The position numbers and the translations under genes were made by a program. Source: Aphis gossypii (Eukaryota; Arthropoda; Insecta; Hemiptera; Aphididae). From it: 64,000 nt of DNA. The notes beneath the pieces are model-generated. The model made no database searches. It was given only the letters and a program-made list of their open reading frames with translations, and had not been told where the DNA came from. How positions within the stretch are numbered: position 1 is the stretch's first letter; every line of letters begins with the position of its first letter. The DNA is taken from NCBI RefSeq assembly GCF_020184175.1, contig NC_065533.1, positions 9,136,695 to 9,200,694 of the forward strand. The letters are read 5' to 3'. Positions 37,665-50,020 of the stretch are shown piece by piece.

Positions 37665-40600
37665 ATGGAAAATATTGATGCACTTATTAAAAAGTGAGTA
37701 TATACTATATTTTTTCTTATAACAATTGGTATAATTTTAAGTAAATTATTAATTTATTTTTAATCATTTAAAATTTTTGAATGAAGACAGATTAATACTA
37801 TTTCATAATATATTCATAATTTATTTAAAGAATTTGTTTGTGTTAAATAGTCTTTATATTTTATAAGTTATGAAACAGTACGATAAATTTGTTAATGGTT
37901 TATTTATTATTCAATTCAATACTCATTTTAACTGTAATGGCAACAAATATAGAATTTTGTACATGACGTGAACTACAAAGATCATTTGGTACTAGTATGA
38001 TGTATAATATATTTAATGGTTTAAGAGCATTTTTTATTTTATTTTTAAAATTAAAGGTAATATTTTTCATTTCTAATATCATTTAAGATTTTATTGAAAT
38101 TTTAAAATTAGATATTAATATTTTTTTTCAAATCTGAGACCTTTCCAGATTATTAGATTATTTTTTTTTATTTTAATGGAATTTTTAGCAGTTATCAATT
38201 TTTTTCTGTTATTAAAATTCCTTATCATCTCTTTGTTAGGTTAAAAAAAAAATTAAAAAAAAAAATAAGTAAATAAAAAATTAATTAATTAAAAAAAAAT
38301 AAAAAATAATAAAAATAAATAAATAAATAAAAAAATAAATTAATTAAAAATAAAATAAAAATAAAATAAATAAATAATTTAAATAAATTTTCTTATGACT
38401 ATATTTTGCTTTATGCATTCCATATTTTACTTCTCTCTACAATTAGGTATTTTCTTATATTCTTTTTTTTTATAAACAATTCCATCAATCCATTATGACG
38501 AAAATATTCATTTCTTCTGTTTTCGATACATTGAAATTTCTATCTTTTCTACAGTACTTTTCGTTATTAGTTACAGTGTTTTTCAAACTTATCATTCTTC
38601 ATTTTTCATATCTTATGAACTCATTTTTCACCTTTTAAAATTGATAGAATTTTGTATTATAACATACATCTATGAATTTAAAAGTTTTGTTTAGAGAGAC
38701 ATAGAATATACAAAATAATTAAAAAATTTAGTTGGCGTGGAGCGGTGTTTGCAATTAATCATGTAACATAATTGAGAGTAAGTATCAGCCGTTGCCACTA
38801 GTTTCCAGATGGGTGATCACCTGGGAATTGTATAGGTAAAAATCTTGTCACGTGTTCAACCAATTGTATCTACTCCCAGACTAAAACAGTTAAAAACCTA
38901 TAAATAGCTAATAACCATAGTTGGCAGGCTTAATAAGATCAATAAAAAATAAAAGTTTGATTTTTTATATTAATAATATTATTTGTTGTGTTTAGATACC
39001 AGTTGAAAGAATGTTGTGTTGTACTAAACAGAATAAACTATGATCAGACACTAACAATAAAAAATGAAGCAGACGATAGTACTGAAAACAATATTGATGA
39101 TCAGATTAATGAATCTTCAGCGAATCAAACTTGTAATGAATGTTATAGAATTTTGTAAGTTAAATAATTTTACTGTTAATCTTCTTATATAAGTTAAACT
39201 GTTTATGTTTTGACAATATTGATTTTAATTAGCATTTTGTTTAAATATGAGTAAAATTAAATGTTACCAATTTAATGTATCTTAGCTAAATTAATTGACT
39301 TTTGCTTAAGAAAGACATTAGAAAAATTGCAGTTCAAAATAAATATATATTAATTTGATTTTAATATCAAAAGATGGAAACCACATAAAAAATTTAATTA
39401 ATTTTATAATTTAAAGCTAATGGTTGGTTTAAAAGATTGGTGGTCCATAAAATCTATATAATTATATATTTATGTACCAATTGTACCATTTTCATCAGAT
39501 AAACTTGTATTACATTTTAGAATGACTTTAATTATGAATTACTAAAAGTTGACAATAATTATCTATTTCTATACATAATACTCAAATGGTTGTTGATGAT
39601 TTTCGAGTTTCTTATAATATAATACTATATAGTAATATCATAAAAGTAACATTTAAATCATTAATTATTTAGAGATGAAAACAATTCTAAGGTGTTCATA
39701 AATATTATTAAATTATCTTTTGGTAATCTATTTTGACAATTTAATAATATCTATTTTTTAATTCCCTATATATTTAGAAAATTTTCAAAGAAAACAGTAA
39801 ACCATTATTTTTATTGAGTGAACTCTCACTAAAGTGAGTTTTTTATTACCGTTTTATAATAAACGCCTTATAAATGTATTTAAAATACAGCTTAAATATA
39901 TATTTTTAAAATAATTTTAAAAAAAAAATATATTAAATTCTAATTTGGTTAATGTACTAAATAATATTAATGATTCTTTTTTAAAACATTCTTTGAAATT
40001 TGAACTTATATGTATATATATATATATATAATAGTTTATTTATATAAGTATTATATTAGCATAATAGCATACTATTGTTTGAAAATTTTGATTATTAAGT
40101 ATGTTTAATATAACTTCATTTAAAATCAATTGTTTTCAAAATTATTGAAGTTATTATCTAGTTCAAAGGTATGTGCGTGAGGGTAACGAGGCTCCATATG
40201 CTGATCTTGAATTATTCGATGACAAATATGTATTAAAAATTTTTCCATTTTATAAAAAAAGAAAAAAAATCTTATGGTTTTCATAACCATTTAGAATTTA
40301 TCTGTTGATTTTCAGTAGCATCATAATCTGAACTAAAAGTATTGGAAATAGGATCAAGAGGTGTAGAACATTAGAACATACATTGAAGTTTTTGTCTGTA
40401 TCACACAATTCACTTGAGCTTAAATTAATTAACTATTTTAAAAGAGCTTTTTTAAGCCTTACATTTTGGTTTAGAAACAAAGATGAGCTAGTATTTAGTG
40501 TAAATAGAAATCCAATACTATGTTTAGAATAAAACTATGGAATACTACTGTGACTAGATGAATTAAGTGGTCTTTCATTGAACTTTTTGTTGTATTTGCA

Positions 40601-42586
40601 TCAATTGATATCGGAAATAGGCGTCACGCAGGCCAAGTCAGGCCCGCAAAGAAGAAATAACTGGACCTCCAAAAATATTTTTCCTTAATTCTGGTTTTCT
40701 GTACATTTTAGAATGTAGACACTGGCCATACGATTTGCTACCATGTTTGGCTTTGCATACATATGTGAAACTTCATTCTCCAAAATGATGTTTTTTAAAA
40801 AATAAATATCATTCAAGATTAACTGATCTCTACCTTGAAAACACTGCGGATTAGTTGTTAAGTTGTTCCCCTAGAGTAAATTTTAAAAAACTGGTTTGAA
40901 ACAAGAAATGTCATTTTTCACATTAAACTTTTAAGAATGAAATTGTGTTATTATTAGTAAAAATATATAATTACCTACTCAATAATTACCGTATAAATAA
41001 TTAAATAATTTGTCTTAAATTGTGTGCAAAAACAAATACATTATAATTAATAAACTAATGTTTAAATTTTTTTTGGCCCTCGGACATTTTTTTTGTTCAA
41101 ATTATTAGAACTATCTTAGAAATAAATTGTCGACCCCGAGTCTATAAGAATCAAATAAAAACCAAAAAAAAAAATGTAACTTAATTAGTGAAAATTATGT
41201 ATACTAATAACTATACATTTTATTGCAATTGTTAAAAACTTTTTCTCATGTTAAAATATTTTACTTTGCGAACCAATTACTAGAATCAAATTTACTTTTA
41301 AACAATCTTTTTAATTCAAAATATTATTCATATAATAATATACAACTTCACAAAAATAACTGAAAACAAATTAACATTGGAACCTCAATAAATTTCTTTG
41401 TAACAAATAATTCCTAAAAATTAAACTTTTTAGATTGGTTGGATTTAAAATAATGTTATTATTTACTTTTTTTTTTTTTGTTGTATAAGAAGTTAGAAAA
41501 ATCATTTCAAACAGTAAAAAACAAAGATAAATTATACTAACTACACTTTTTCAAATATTTGAAAGATAAGTATTCCAAAGTCTCAGGAACAACAATTATG
41601 TCAGATGAGTGGAAATGATTTTAAGTTTTACAAAATCATTATAATCATTTGACTATAAACCACACAAAAAATCTTGGTGATTTGTAAATAGGAGCTAACA
41701 CTTAGACAATCGCAATAGAATGTAATTTAGTCGTATCTTAAAATAAAAAAAAATTTCGAAAAATTCACAAAACTTCATCTGACCTCTTATACTGCCATCT
41801 TATTAAAGAATGGTTGTCAGTTAACCCCAAGACACTTTATTGAAGTTTATAACAGTTATTAAAAAACGCTAACTGTACTTAAAAATTTGTAAATTTTAAA
41901 TAACTGTTTAATTTTTAACTTTAAAAAGGTTTGAATTCATTGATCCCTATATGAAGGTAGATCACCTGCCACATGAATTCCGCATATAATTAAATTAAAT
42001 TGTCTTGTATAGTATTTTAATTATTAATATATTATTAAGTTAATTTATACTACCTACTAATAACAGTTTTGATATGTAAATAAGATAAAATTATCTTATT
42101 TCAGTATTTTTAATTCAGTAAGAGTAGATAAATATTAATTATTAATTAATCAAAATTAAAATTGTACATAATAGTTATTTCATTAAACTATGTAGTTAGT
42201 TAAAATAATATATATTTATAATAACGTTATAATGCTATTATTAAGCTTTTTGTTGTACACTTTTATAAATTTAATAATATAATGTATCACTATACAAATT
42301 AATAACATGGTATTTGGTTTATGACCGTATTAATGAAATAATTTATGATTTTTTTTAAAGGATGATCCCTGCCAATACAAATGAGAAAATGAAATCTTGT
42401 GATGTCTGTCTTATGGAATATTCCAAAAAGAAAAAATTGTATGATCATGTCAAAAAAAGCATGCTGGATAGCTTTTTTAGATGTGAAATATGTAATTTAC
42501 CATTAGATCGAGGCAATATTATTGTTAATGTTAACATGGATTGGGATAAACGTGAAAAATGTAACGTCTGTTGTGTTTTATTTTAA
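37665..42586 (+). CDS. three-exon gene of unknown function, cysteine-rich 137-aa product
   Basis: Exon 1 is 37665-37693 (ATG to a GTGAGT donor). Exon 2 is 38996-39154 (GTTTAG acceptor, GTAAGT donor). Exon 3 is 42361-42586 (TTTAAAG acceptor, stop TAA). All phases agree and the joined frame is 414 bp. The product has an acidic linker (KNEADDSTENNIDDQ), then CNECYRIL across the exon 2/3 junction. Exon 3 has three further Cys pairs: CDVC with a following HVKK, CEIC and CNVC. This suggests small zinc-binding modules, but no named family was recognised. A hAT MITE begins 50 bp after the stop. Clean phases over 4.9 kb argue for a real gene; an alternative is the remnant of a longer zinc-finger gene. 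Confidence 0.5.
38240..38385. repeat. A/TAAA low-complexity tract in intron 1
   Basis: Nearly pure A-rich plus-strand sequence made of AAAT and AAAAT words, preceded by GGTTAAAAAAAAAATT. It could be the eroded A-rich tail of a retroposed element, or simple-sequence expansion. Confidence 0.8.
38731..38880 (+). repeat. 5S-rRNA-like repeat (SINE or pseudogene)
   Basis: Around 38798-38827 the words CTAGTTTCC, GATGGGTGATCACC and TGGGAA closely resemble the 3' half of eukaryotic 5S rRNA (box C and following, TAGTACTTGGATGGGTGACC then TGGGAA). By eye about 22 of 29 positions agree. The upstream part (TTGGCGTGGAGCGGTG) does not match 5S, so this is not a gene copy. It is more likely a 5S-derived SINE or a composite repeat, on the plus strand within intron 1 of the three-exon gene. 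Confidence 0.4.
39155..42360 (+). other. intron 2 of the three-exon gene, with transposon debris
   Basis: Contains a (TA)n tract at about 40012-40031 and the coding-like fragment listed at 40167. GGCCC-rich blocks lie near 40630-40680 and 41075-41145. No other exon with matching phase was found. Confidence 0.45.
40167..40283 (+). pseudogene. possible Harbinger/HARBI1-like fragment
   Basis: One frame reads RYVREGNEAPYADLELFDDK and continues with a lysine-rich stretch to a stop. The pattern (Arg-rich start, small acidic block, Leu, Asp-Asp, then hydrophobic Phe) resembles the N-terminal part of HARBI1-like transposases, and such a transposase lies at 44.5 kb. No DDE region follows, so this would be an N-terminal fragment only. 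The match is short and tentative. Confidence 0.3.
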
Positions 42587-42635
42587 AACTATTATAAACC
42601 TGAAGCATCAACAATGTAATTTTAATGCTCCCAAT

Positions 42636-43086
42636 AAGTGTTGGCCAAAGATATCTATAATTCGATACGATACTGATATCGTGGGAATTTTTTTAATAAT
42701 TTCGATATTGATATCTAAAAATAATTATTGAAAATATCGCGATATCGAGATTGTTAAATCGAGGCTCACTTTTATTACTTTTATCTTCTAGACAATAAAT
42801 TATGATGAATTATGATCATCTTTGTGATAAATTTCAAAGAAATAGTTCAAGCAATTTAATCTAAATTAAAAATTCAGTTCTGATTGTTTGCTCGCTGTGA
42901 TACGTCATAATCATTTTATTTTGTTATTCAATTTTATATTTGTGTTAAATAAAATGAGTGAACATTTTTATTGTAATCTAATTTCTATATTTATATTTAC
43001 GTTATAATACATAGTAAATTATTATTAATAATTAGTAGTAGTAATTAATATACATATAATTAAAAGTATATCGTTGGCCAACACTA
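42636..43086. mobile_element. 451-bp hAT-type MITE, perfect target duplication
   Basis: The ends AAGTGTTGGCCAA and the inverted TAGTGTTGGCCAA match except for the first base. Exact 8-bp duplications CTCCCAAT lie at 42628-42635 and 43087-43094. The inner left part is rich in GATATCG words (ATCGCGATATCG near 42740) and the right end has TATATCG. No coding frame. It inserted 50 bp after the stop of the three-exon gene, probably in its 3' untranslated region. Confidence 0.85.
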
Positions 43087-43180
43087 CTCCCAATGTCTTA
43101 AACTTCTTTCCCAAAGAAGTATATGGCCTAATTGGAGACATTATAACACTCATTTTGGAGATAAGTCAAATTTTTAACTA

Positions 43181-43474
43181 CAGTAGAGTCTCGATAATCA
43201 GGACTAGATGGGACTCTATCCGGTTTATCGAAAATCCGGATTAAACAAAAAGACTTTTTTTTTTAACTTAAAATAAATATTTTTCAAAAAATACTTTATG
43301 TATTTATACAAATTCAAAATTTATTGATTTACAATTTTACATTACACATTATTATTGTTATTAATCGAAAAAATAATATCTTTATAATGGGTATTTAGGT
43401 ATTCTCGAATATATACATATACATGAGTACTAAAGTACAAAATATAAATTGTTCGGATTAGCGAAACTCTACTG
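43181..43474. mobile_element. pogo/Tigger-type MITE (294 bp)
   Basis: The ends CAGTAGAGTCTCGATAATC and the inverted CAGTAGAGTTTCGCTAATC match the pogo/Tigger terminal signature of the Tc1-mariner superfamily, and TA lies at both edges (43179-43180 and 43475-43476). It has no transposase; movement would have depended on an autonomous relative. Confidence 0.85.
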
Positions 43475-44473
43475 TAGTAACAAAAATCATTTTCTTTTTA
43501 ATGGCTAAATATTTTAAACATTTTCAATCCATCAAGTCTTTGTGTAACTTTATATTTATTGAATAATATCAAGTTCTTAACAATATATTCCCAAAATGTG
43601 TAGTATAATATTGGTTATGTAATAATTGTATTATATAGGTATGTTAGAATATGTATATTGTTTTTCTTCTGTTGATTTTAAACTTAAATATTCAGTTATC
43701 ATTTTTTTTTAAATTCCTAGTTTTGTTAATCTTAAATGTTAATAATTTAGTATCTTCAGTGGATTCTGTTTAATGTGGACATGTTGGGACCAGCCCTGTT
43801 TGCTGAAAAACTGAAATTAGTTTAAAAAAAACAAAAACATTTCTAATATCAAAAAATGTTTTTATTTTGCACATGTTAACCATACTAATGTACAATATTG
43901 AGAAAAAAATGTTATATTATTATATAAAATAAAACTAAATACAGCATACTAAATAAAATTATTATTTTGAGACACAAAACATAAATGTTTAAATGATTAT
44001 GCATTTTATACCTCATATATCTGATGTAACTAAATTATATTAGTGATGTTAAGTACATATATATTATATATGTAATGTATTTATTGTGGTACACCCGTAT
44101 TGCAGTTTATGTGGTACAACCTAAGGTACCAGTAGCAAATGCTGACTGATGTATAGGCATGCTCATTTATCATAATGTATTATGATTCTATTTAATTTAT
44201 AACTAATAAATAATACACAAATTTGTATTAATTTATAAATAAGACTACTAATTATATTAGTACACTAAAATTTCATGTTTTAGTTCAAATATTAGTGCAA
44301 GATTAAAACACCGTATTTTTGAATATTGGTACTCTAAAGTTTTAGATTAACTTATTAGAGTAGGTATCCACTACACTAATTGTGATTTTACCATACTAAT
44401 TACTATTATCAATGTTTTAAGTTTTTCGTGTAAAACTTCTTGTGTCTCTTGTGTATTTTTAATTTATACGAAA
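43475..44473. other. gene-free AT-rich DNA
   Basis: No supported gene. It may hold the left end of the Harbinger element that follows; no terminal repeat was identified. Confidence 0.45.
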
Positions 44474-45837
44474 ATGGAAAATTTTCTTAATTTAAATTAC
44501 ATCCAAGCTATTCACAATTTGGAAATTATGGAGGAAAGACAAGATACCATTCGGTTTCATGTGGCTGAGAATCCATTCGATAGTATGTTAAATTAAAATT
44601 TACTTAATTTTCCTAGTTGTTATAATATTTATAACATTTAAAAACTATTACTAGGTACCTATATGAATAAAATATCATAGGTAGATTACTTATTTTATAG
44701 TATTAACTGAAAGAGCGTTTGTCAAAAAATGAAGACTTACAAAAGCTTTTGTCAATGCATTAGTAGGTGAACTCCGTTCATACCTTGAGACCCCATCTAG
44801 AAAATCTGCTATAAGTATTGAGCGTAAAGCAAGCCAAGACGTCAAGTATTATATCACATAGCTTATATGATATCTGCGTAATATGTTAAAGTTTTACACT
44901 ATTTAGGTTTTAACGGCTTTACGATTTTTTACAAGTGGTTCGTATCAGCAGGACATTGGGGAAAATCGAGCTTCATCCCTGAGTCAATCTTCAGTTGGTA
45001 AATGCATAACTGAAGTGTGTGATACATTAAATATGTTTAATATCTAAGTACGTAAGATTTCCATCGACATTGTATATATTAAATCATATTAGGCAGGAAT
45101 AAGTTAACATTATATTATGTCATAATGTTACATACCTACCTACTTATATAATTGCTGTAACACTGTTACAACTTAAAATACAATAAGGTTCACTAATGTA
45201 CATGGAATCCCGGGAGTAATTGGTATTATTGATTGTACTCACATTGCAATAGTACCCTCTAAAGCAGATGGGCTTTACCTGGAACATATATATGTATATG
45301 TAAACAGGAAAAATTACCATTCCATAAACGTGTAACTAGTAAATCAATTAGAAATATTAAATCATGTTATCCTATTTTCTAAATATACTTTGATTATTAC
45401 TAGATATGCGATTCAAATATGTGTATAATGAATGTAAATGCTAAGTACCCTAGTAGTACATGACAGCTATATTTGGTGTCGTAGTACTATCTCTACGATT
45501 ATAGAACAAATGAATAATGAAGGGATGTGTTCTTATTATTTATTGGGTAGGTAGTGAAGATTCCTCAAATGTAGATTTATTTAATTGAATCCAAAACATT
45601 GTTATAACAAAATTAAAAAAAAAATCTGTTTTAATAATCATGTTTTATGGTAATATAATCTACAGGAGATTCTGGGTATGCATTGAGACCTTGGTTGATG
45701 ACACCATTAAATACTCCAGACCCAAATACCCCCCCCCAGAAGGACGTTATAATGAATGGTTCTGTAAAAGTAGGTCGTTGATCGAACGGACGGAACTTCT
45801 TTCGCCCAAAAATGACCTTTTTTTCGCTTCAAAATAA
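44474..45837 (+). pseudogene. Harbinger/HARBI1-like transposase, broken, exon-intron structured
   Basis: Exon 1 (44474-44580) starts MENFLNLNYIQAIH and ends at a GTATGT donor. Exon 2 (about 44700-44850) carries ERAFVKK, a stop, then RLTKAFVNALVGELRSYLE. Exon 3 (44908-45045) has LRFFTSGSYQQDIGE and SSVGKCITEV, the classic N-terminal Harbinger block. The next exon (about 45196-45330) has IPGVIGIIDCTHIAI with the first catalytic Asp. At 45405-45540 are CDSNMCIMNVNAKYPSS and HDSYIW (second Asp), separated by a one-base shift. The last part (45664-45837) has GDSGYALRPWLMTPL, then a shift in a run of nine C, then RYNEWFCKSRSLIERT with the third acidic residue. The catalytic triad is still traceable, but at least one stop and two shifts disable it. 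Confidence 0.75.
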
Positions 45838-46079
45838 TTGTATTCTTTTCGCCCACGGTTTCACGTTTTACATTTTGGAAACCACCGTCTCAAAATTAAT
45901 AATTTAAAAAAAAATCATATAATCTATTCTATATATAAAATTGTAAGGGTTTTTCTTCGACCGCGCTAACCGAGAAAACTACTGAACCGACTTGGCTGAA
46001 ACCCGACACTCTGCTGAAGGTTTTAGTACCACTTTTGTCAGTAAAAAAGTACATAAAAAATTAAAAGCATTTGTACCTA

Positions 46080-46106
46080 TATTATTATTATTATTATTAT
46101 TATTAC
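46080..46106. repeat. (ATT)n microsatellite in the Helitron 5' region
   Basis: About nine ATT units between the Helitron left end and the Rep-helicase start codon. Confidence 0.85.
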
Positions 46107-46262
46107 TATTTTATTTTCGGTAACCATGGTAAAAATTTTTTGATATTATTATTTATTTTCACCGTTTTTGTAACATTTTTGTAAAAAAACAACAACTGCC
46201 ACTGCAAAAAAAAAAAAGTGGCCAATTCATTATCATGCCGAGAGCGCAAATGCAACTCGAAT

Positions 46263-49200
46263 CAGTGGCGGCTCTTGAGTTTGATTCTGGGGAGGGGGGG
46301 CAAAAACATCACACTTTTTTTTTAGTATTTAATAATATATTTATTAAAATTAGTGCCACATATTACCCACATTAGTCATTAAAATACACAAAATTGAAAA
46401 TAGTATACAAAATAAACATATCAAAATTACATAAAAAATTACATTACATTTTACAAAACAAAATCTAATTCTCGATTTTTATTTTTAGCAAATCTATCTA
46501 TAACTTGCTCTAAATCTATAGATATGTCTCGGTGCATGTGCATAAGAGCGAGACCATTGAGTCTGTCCTCAACCATTCGTGTACGTAACTCGGTTTTAAG
46601 CCGTCGCAATGTCGAGAAGGAACTTTCAGCCGTTGCTACACTGACTGGCAAAGTTGCTAAAATATGAATCAAAGTATGAATCGCGAGAAACATATCAACA
46701 TCACAAACATCGAGTACTTCTAAAACGGTTTCTGGAATTCTGCCGTTATTCATTTTCACACGATTCCACTTTGCTGGCCACACATCATACTCGGCTTCTA
46801 AACAAATCGCATTCTTCAAAATACCACCGTAAATCTCTGACAATTTCATTTATTTAATTAGTTTGGTTTTATTTGCTTCTTCTGATTTTTTAATGCTTCA
46901 AAATCTATTGTGGCTAGCATCAAAAGTCGTAGGTCAAAGGAGTTTAAGACATCTTCCGAAAAGCGGTTTTGTAGATCATTTATAACTGAATCTAAGATTG
47001 GTATATAGATAGAAATTCTATAAAATACTTCTGGAATAGAATCTAAATTAAGTTGATTTGCTCTATAAACTGACCTTTTTACTATTCGTGGTCTTATAAT
47101 TTCCACATCTAATTTGGATGTCATATTTTGTGCCTTTTTAAAAATTTGTTGAAAAACTGAATCTGCATTTTCTCGTTTTGTTTGTAAAACTGATGTAACA
47201 TCATTATAAGCATCGATAGCGGAAACAGCGTCTAGTTTAGTAGATTGTAGTAATCGACTAAGAGGAAGTGTTGTTCCTAAAACATCGGAAAGGGTAAATG
47301 TTGTAACTATAAATTCATTGGAAGTTACTGTATTTAGAAGTGAGTGTGCTTTTGTTGAAGTATCTAGAGAACGAATCCAATGGGTGATTTTTTCTAAGCC
47401 CTCGCATATTTCAGGAAAACAAGTACAAAACTGAATTGTACCGTCATGTTTTTCTTGCTACCGTGTCTCACAGAGACCCGAAAATTATCGACTAAGAAGA
47501 GTACGAAAAACGTTAGTTATTTCGGCGGATGAATTCGAGAAAGCTATTATTTCTTTCATTTTATTTATAGTATTCTGGCATGCCAATATATTATTAGGCT
47601 TTTTAAAGAGAGTTGTTTAACGAATGGTTCATACAGGGACAACGTTTTGCATAACTTGCTACTTTACGTATCTCTTAAATAGCACCATTTATCTCCGATG
47701 ACATAACTGCACGGTTGTCTGTACCAATCCAAACGCATTTTTTCCAGCTAAAATGTATACTTTTTACAAAAATCAATAACAATGTGTCTTAGAACTTTTC
47801 CAGACAAACGCCGTTCTTCTCCTTCAATATCTTCAGACCTAATTGACTCATAACATCTTCACAAATGAAATAAAATCTTCTCGAATTGTCTTATTATGTA
47901 CATATCTTAGAGAAATACTCATCTGTTCTCTATGTGCTGCATCTGTAGTCTCATCAAAAATAATTGAAAACCACCGAGACTGACGTACTTTTTCAATTAA
48001 ATTTTGTAATACTTCTTCGCCACATGCATTATTTATTAGTTCATTCTGAGTGTTCTTTCCAATGTATGTTGCATTGGCTAATGCATTTTTAAGATGATTC
48101 TCAAGTTTGGTATCTCCAGCGGCCACTCGAAAGCGCAAAAGTTCCCTAAAGTTCCCATTGTTCTTTACACTGCTAACAGATTCTATTGTCTTAAGATTTT
48201 GTTCTAAAACATAGCCATCATCTCTGTGTCCTCGTAAAAAAATATTTTGCCGTCCACATAAAATAATTGTCTCAATTATTGGACGAAGACGAGACCGATT
48301 TTCTAATTTAGCTAACCGTTGATAATTAACATGGTTGATAACTTCCGATTGAGGGGCATGATATATTATTACAAAGTCTTTACCTGCACTAACTGCATCT
48401 TTATGATACTTTGAGTTCTCATGAGTTGTAAGGTAGCCATCTTTACCATAAAGCTTTGCAAATGACGTAAGTGGTTTTTTTACTAACTTTCCTAGTTCAC
48501 TACTACTCTGGTGAAATCCATATTCGCAAAAAAAAAGTACAAAATACTTACAATAAAGACCACGGTGAAGATCTGAGAGGACAAGCCAGTGATGAGCTTT
48601 AAGATGTGGAGTCCAACAAAATGTTTAACGTCTCTACCACCTTTTGAATGTAGTGAGAAAGGAAAATTATATGTATTGGATGGATGCCATGGATTTTCTA
48701 ACAATTGAAATTTAGTGAAATCATTCAACTTAATATATTTACCAAAATAACGGCCTATATCATAATCAAATGCACTATCTATATTTATAGTTTTATTTTC
48801 AATTTTCTCAATTTCAGTAGGACTGGTTGTAGATATCGTTGATGGTTCACCAGCATTAGGGTTAGTCTCGGTAGGTTGAATTATATCATTATCAGTACTT
48901 GGTGTTTCTTTTTTGGTGTTTTTGTAAAAAAAAATCTATTGGCTTAGATAATTGTCTCTTCCTACTACCAATAGTTACATTTTTTTTTATCCTATATAAC
49001 ATTTAAAACATACATTGGAAGTTGGAAAACATTTTAGTAATTTTATTATAATTTTAGATTATAATAATGTTTTTAAATTTTTTTCGTTTTATAAAAGTAC
49101 TAGTTGTAGAAACTTTAAACTTTTACAAAATGCTTTAATTAGAATTTTCTTTACATACATTAATTTTCAAAATATTTCGATTATTATCGAATATAAATAT

Positions 49201-50020
49201 TTGGTTTTTAAGTTTTATTTTAAAAATGTTGATAAAAAAAAATTTGGCAGTCAAAATATTTTAAAATGTAAGGTTCCGTATAAAATGGCTTACAGTTATT
49301 TAAAAAGCTTTAAAATATATATTATGTACTATATTTTATAGTTATTATTATACTAATAATAAAAACTTAATTCCGTCTCCATTCATTTCGTTCACAATCG
49401 TTTTTTATTGTGTACAATGATTTATTGTATAAAACCTATATGGTTTGTAATTATTGAAAACATTAATCATAAAAACATTTTTTTTCTAATTAATAATCTA
49501 CAAATTCTAATGTTTTAAGATAGTAAATACTTATTGAAATGAAATAAAGAGTTTAGAGTAAAGAAATTAATCAAATAATTTAATATGCTAAAATAATACG
49601 TACCATTATAATGAAAATTGCGAGCCAGAGGTTAAATTTTTACTATGGTAACTATATGGTCGTCTGCTTGCGTAAAATCGCTGTAGTAAAATGAAGCTAC
49701 AATCATTAAAACGATATAACTCTGAACCACTAAAAAAAATCGTGCACTAAACGTCTGAACACATAGATAACTATACATAGAGAATTCTCGGAACAATTCA
49801 TATCTACACGCCGCCGACGAAAAAACACACACAATAGAAAAAATGTCAGGTCAGATAGATACTATCGCGATCGGCCACGGGAAAACCCGAAATACACCAT
49901 GCAATTATACAAATAAACCGTAATAATAAAAGCGTATCATATTATATTAAACTCGCCTATTTTTTTTTGGATTTTGGGGGGGGCATGGTCCCCTGGGCCC
50001 CTCCCCTAGAGCCGCCCCCG
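46263..50020 (-). mobile_element. hAT transposon (ZMYM-type) inserted in the Helitron
   Basis: The terminal repeats are CAGTGGCGGCTCT at 46263-46275 and the complement of CGGGGGCGGCTCT at 50008-50020. The flanking 8-mers ACTCGAAT and ACTTGCAT agree at 6 of 8 positions, an aged target duplication, and the Helitron reading frame is continuous when the insert is removed. GGGGGG-rich subterminal blocks lie at both ends. The 3758-bp length is full size for an autonomous hAT; the transposase gene inside is broken. Confidence 0.85.
46451..49010 (-). pseudogene. hAT transposase (DUF4371/ZMYM1-like), broken
   Basis: It reads right to left. An N-terminal low-complexity part (RQLSKPIDFF near 48960; STISTTSPTEIEKIEN near 48830) is followed by a TTF-type zinc-finger region: KFQLLENPWHP and LHSKGGRDVKHF (48728-48610), then GLYCKYFVLFF. 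The DUF4371 core has NHVNYQRLAKLENRSRLRP (about 48330) and RFRVAAGDTKLENHL and SRWFSIIFDETTDAAH (48138-47940) with the first catalytic Asp. The C-terminal hAT dimerisation region holds PVSVATAESSFSTLRRLKT and NGLALMHMHRD (46849-46490). Stops and shifts separate five blocks, and the last starts at 46849 directly after a stop. The family is usual in insects and vertebrates. Confidence 0.8.

Noticed and set aside
46654..46857. 67-codon plus-strand frame
   Set aside because: It is antisense to the hAT dimerisation region.
49015..49341. 108-codon plus-strand frame
   Set aside because: Composition is F/I/K/Y/N-rich as expected from AT-rich DNA. It lies in the noncoding 5' part of the hAT element and shows no domain.
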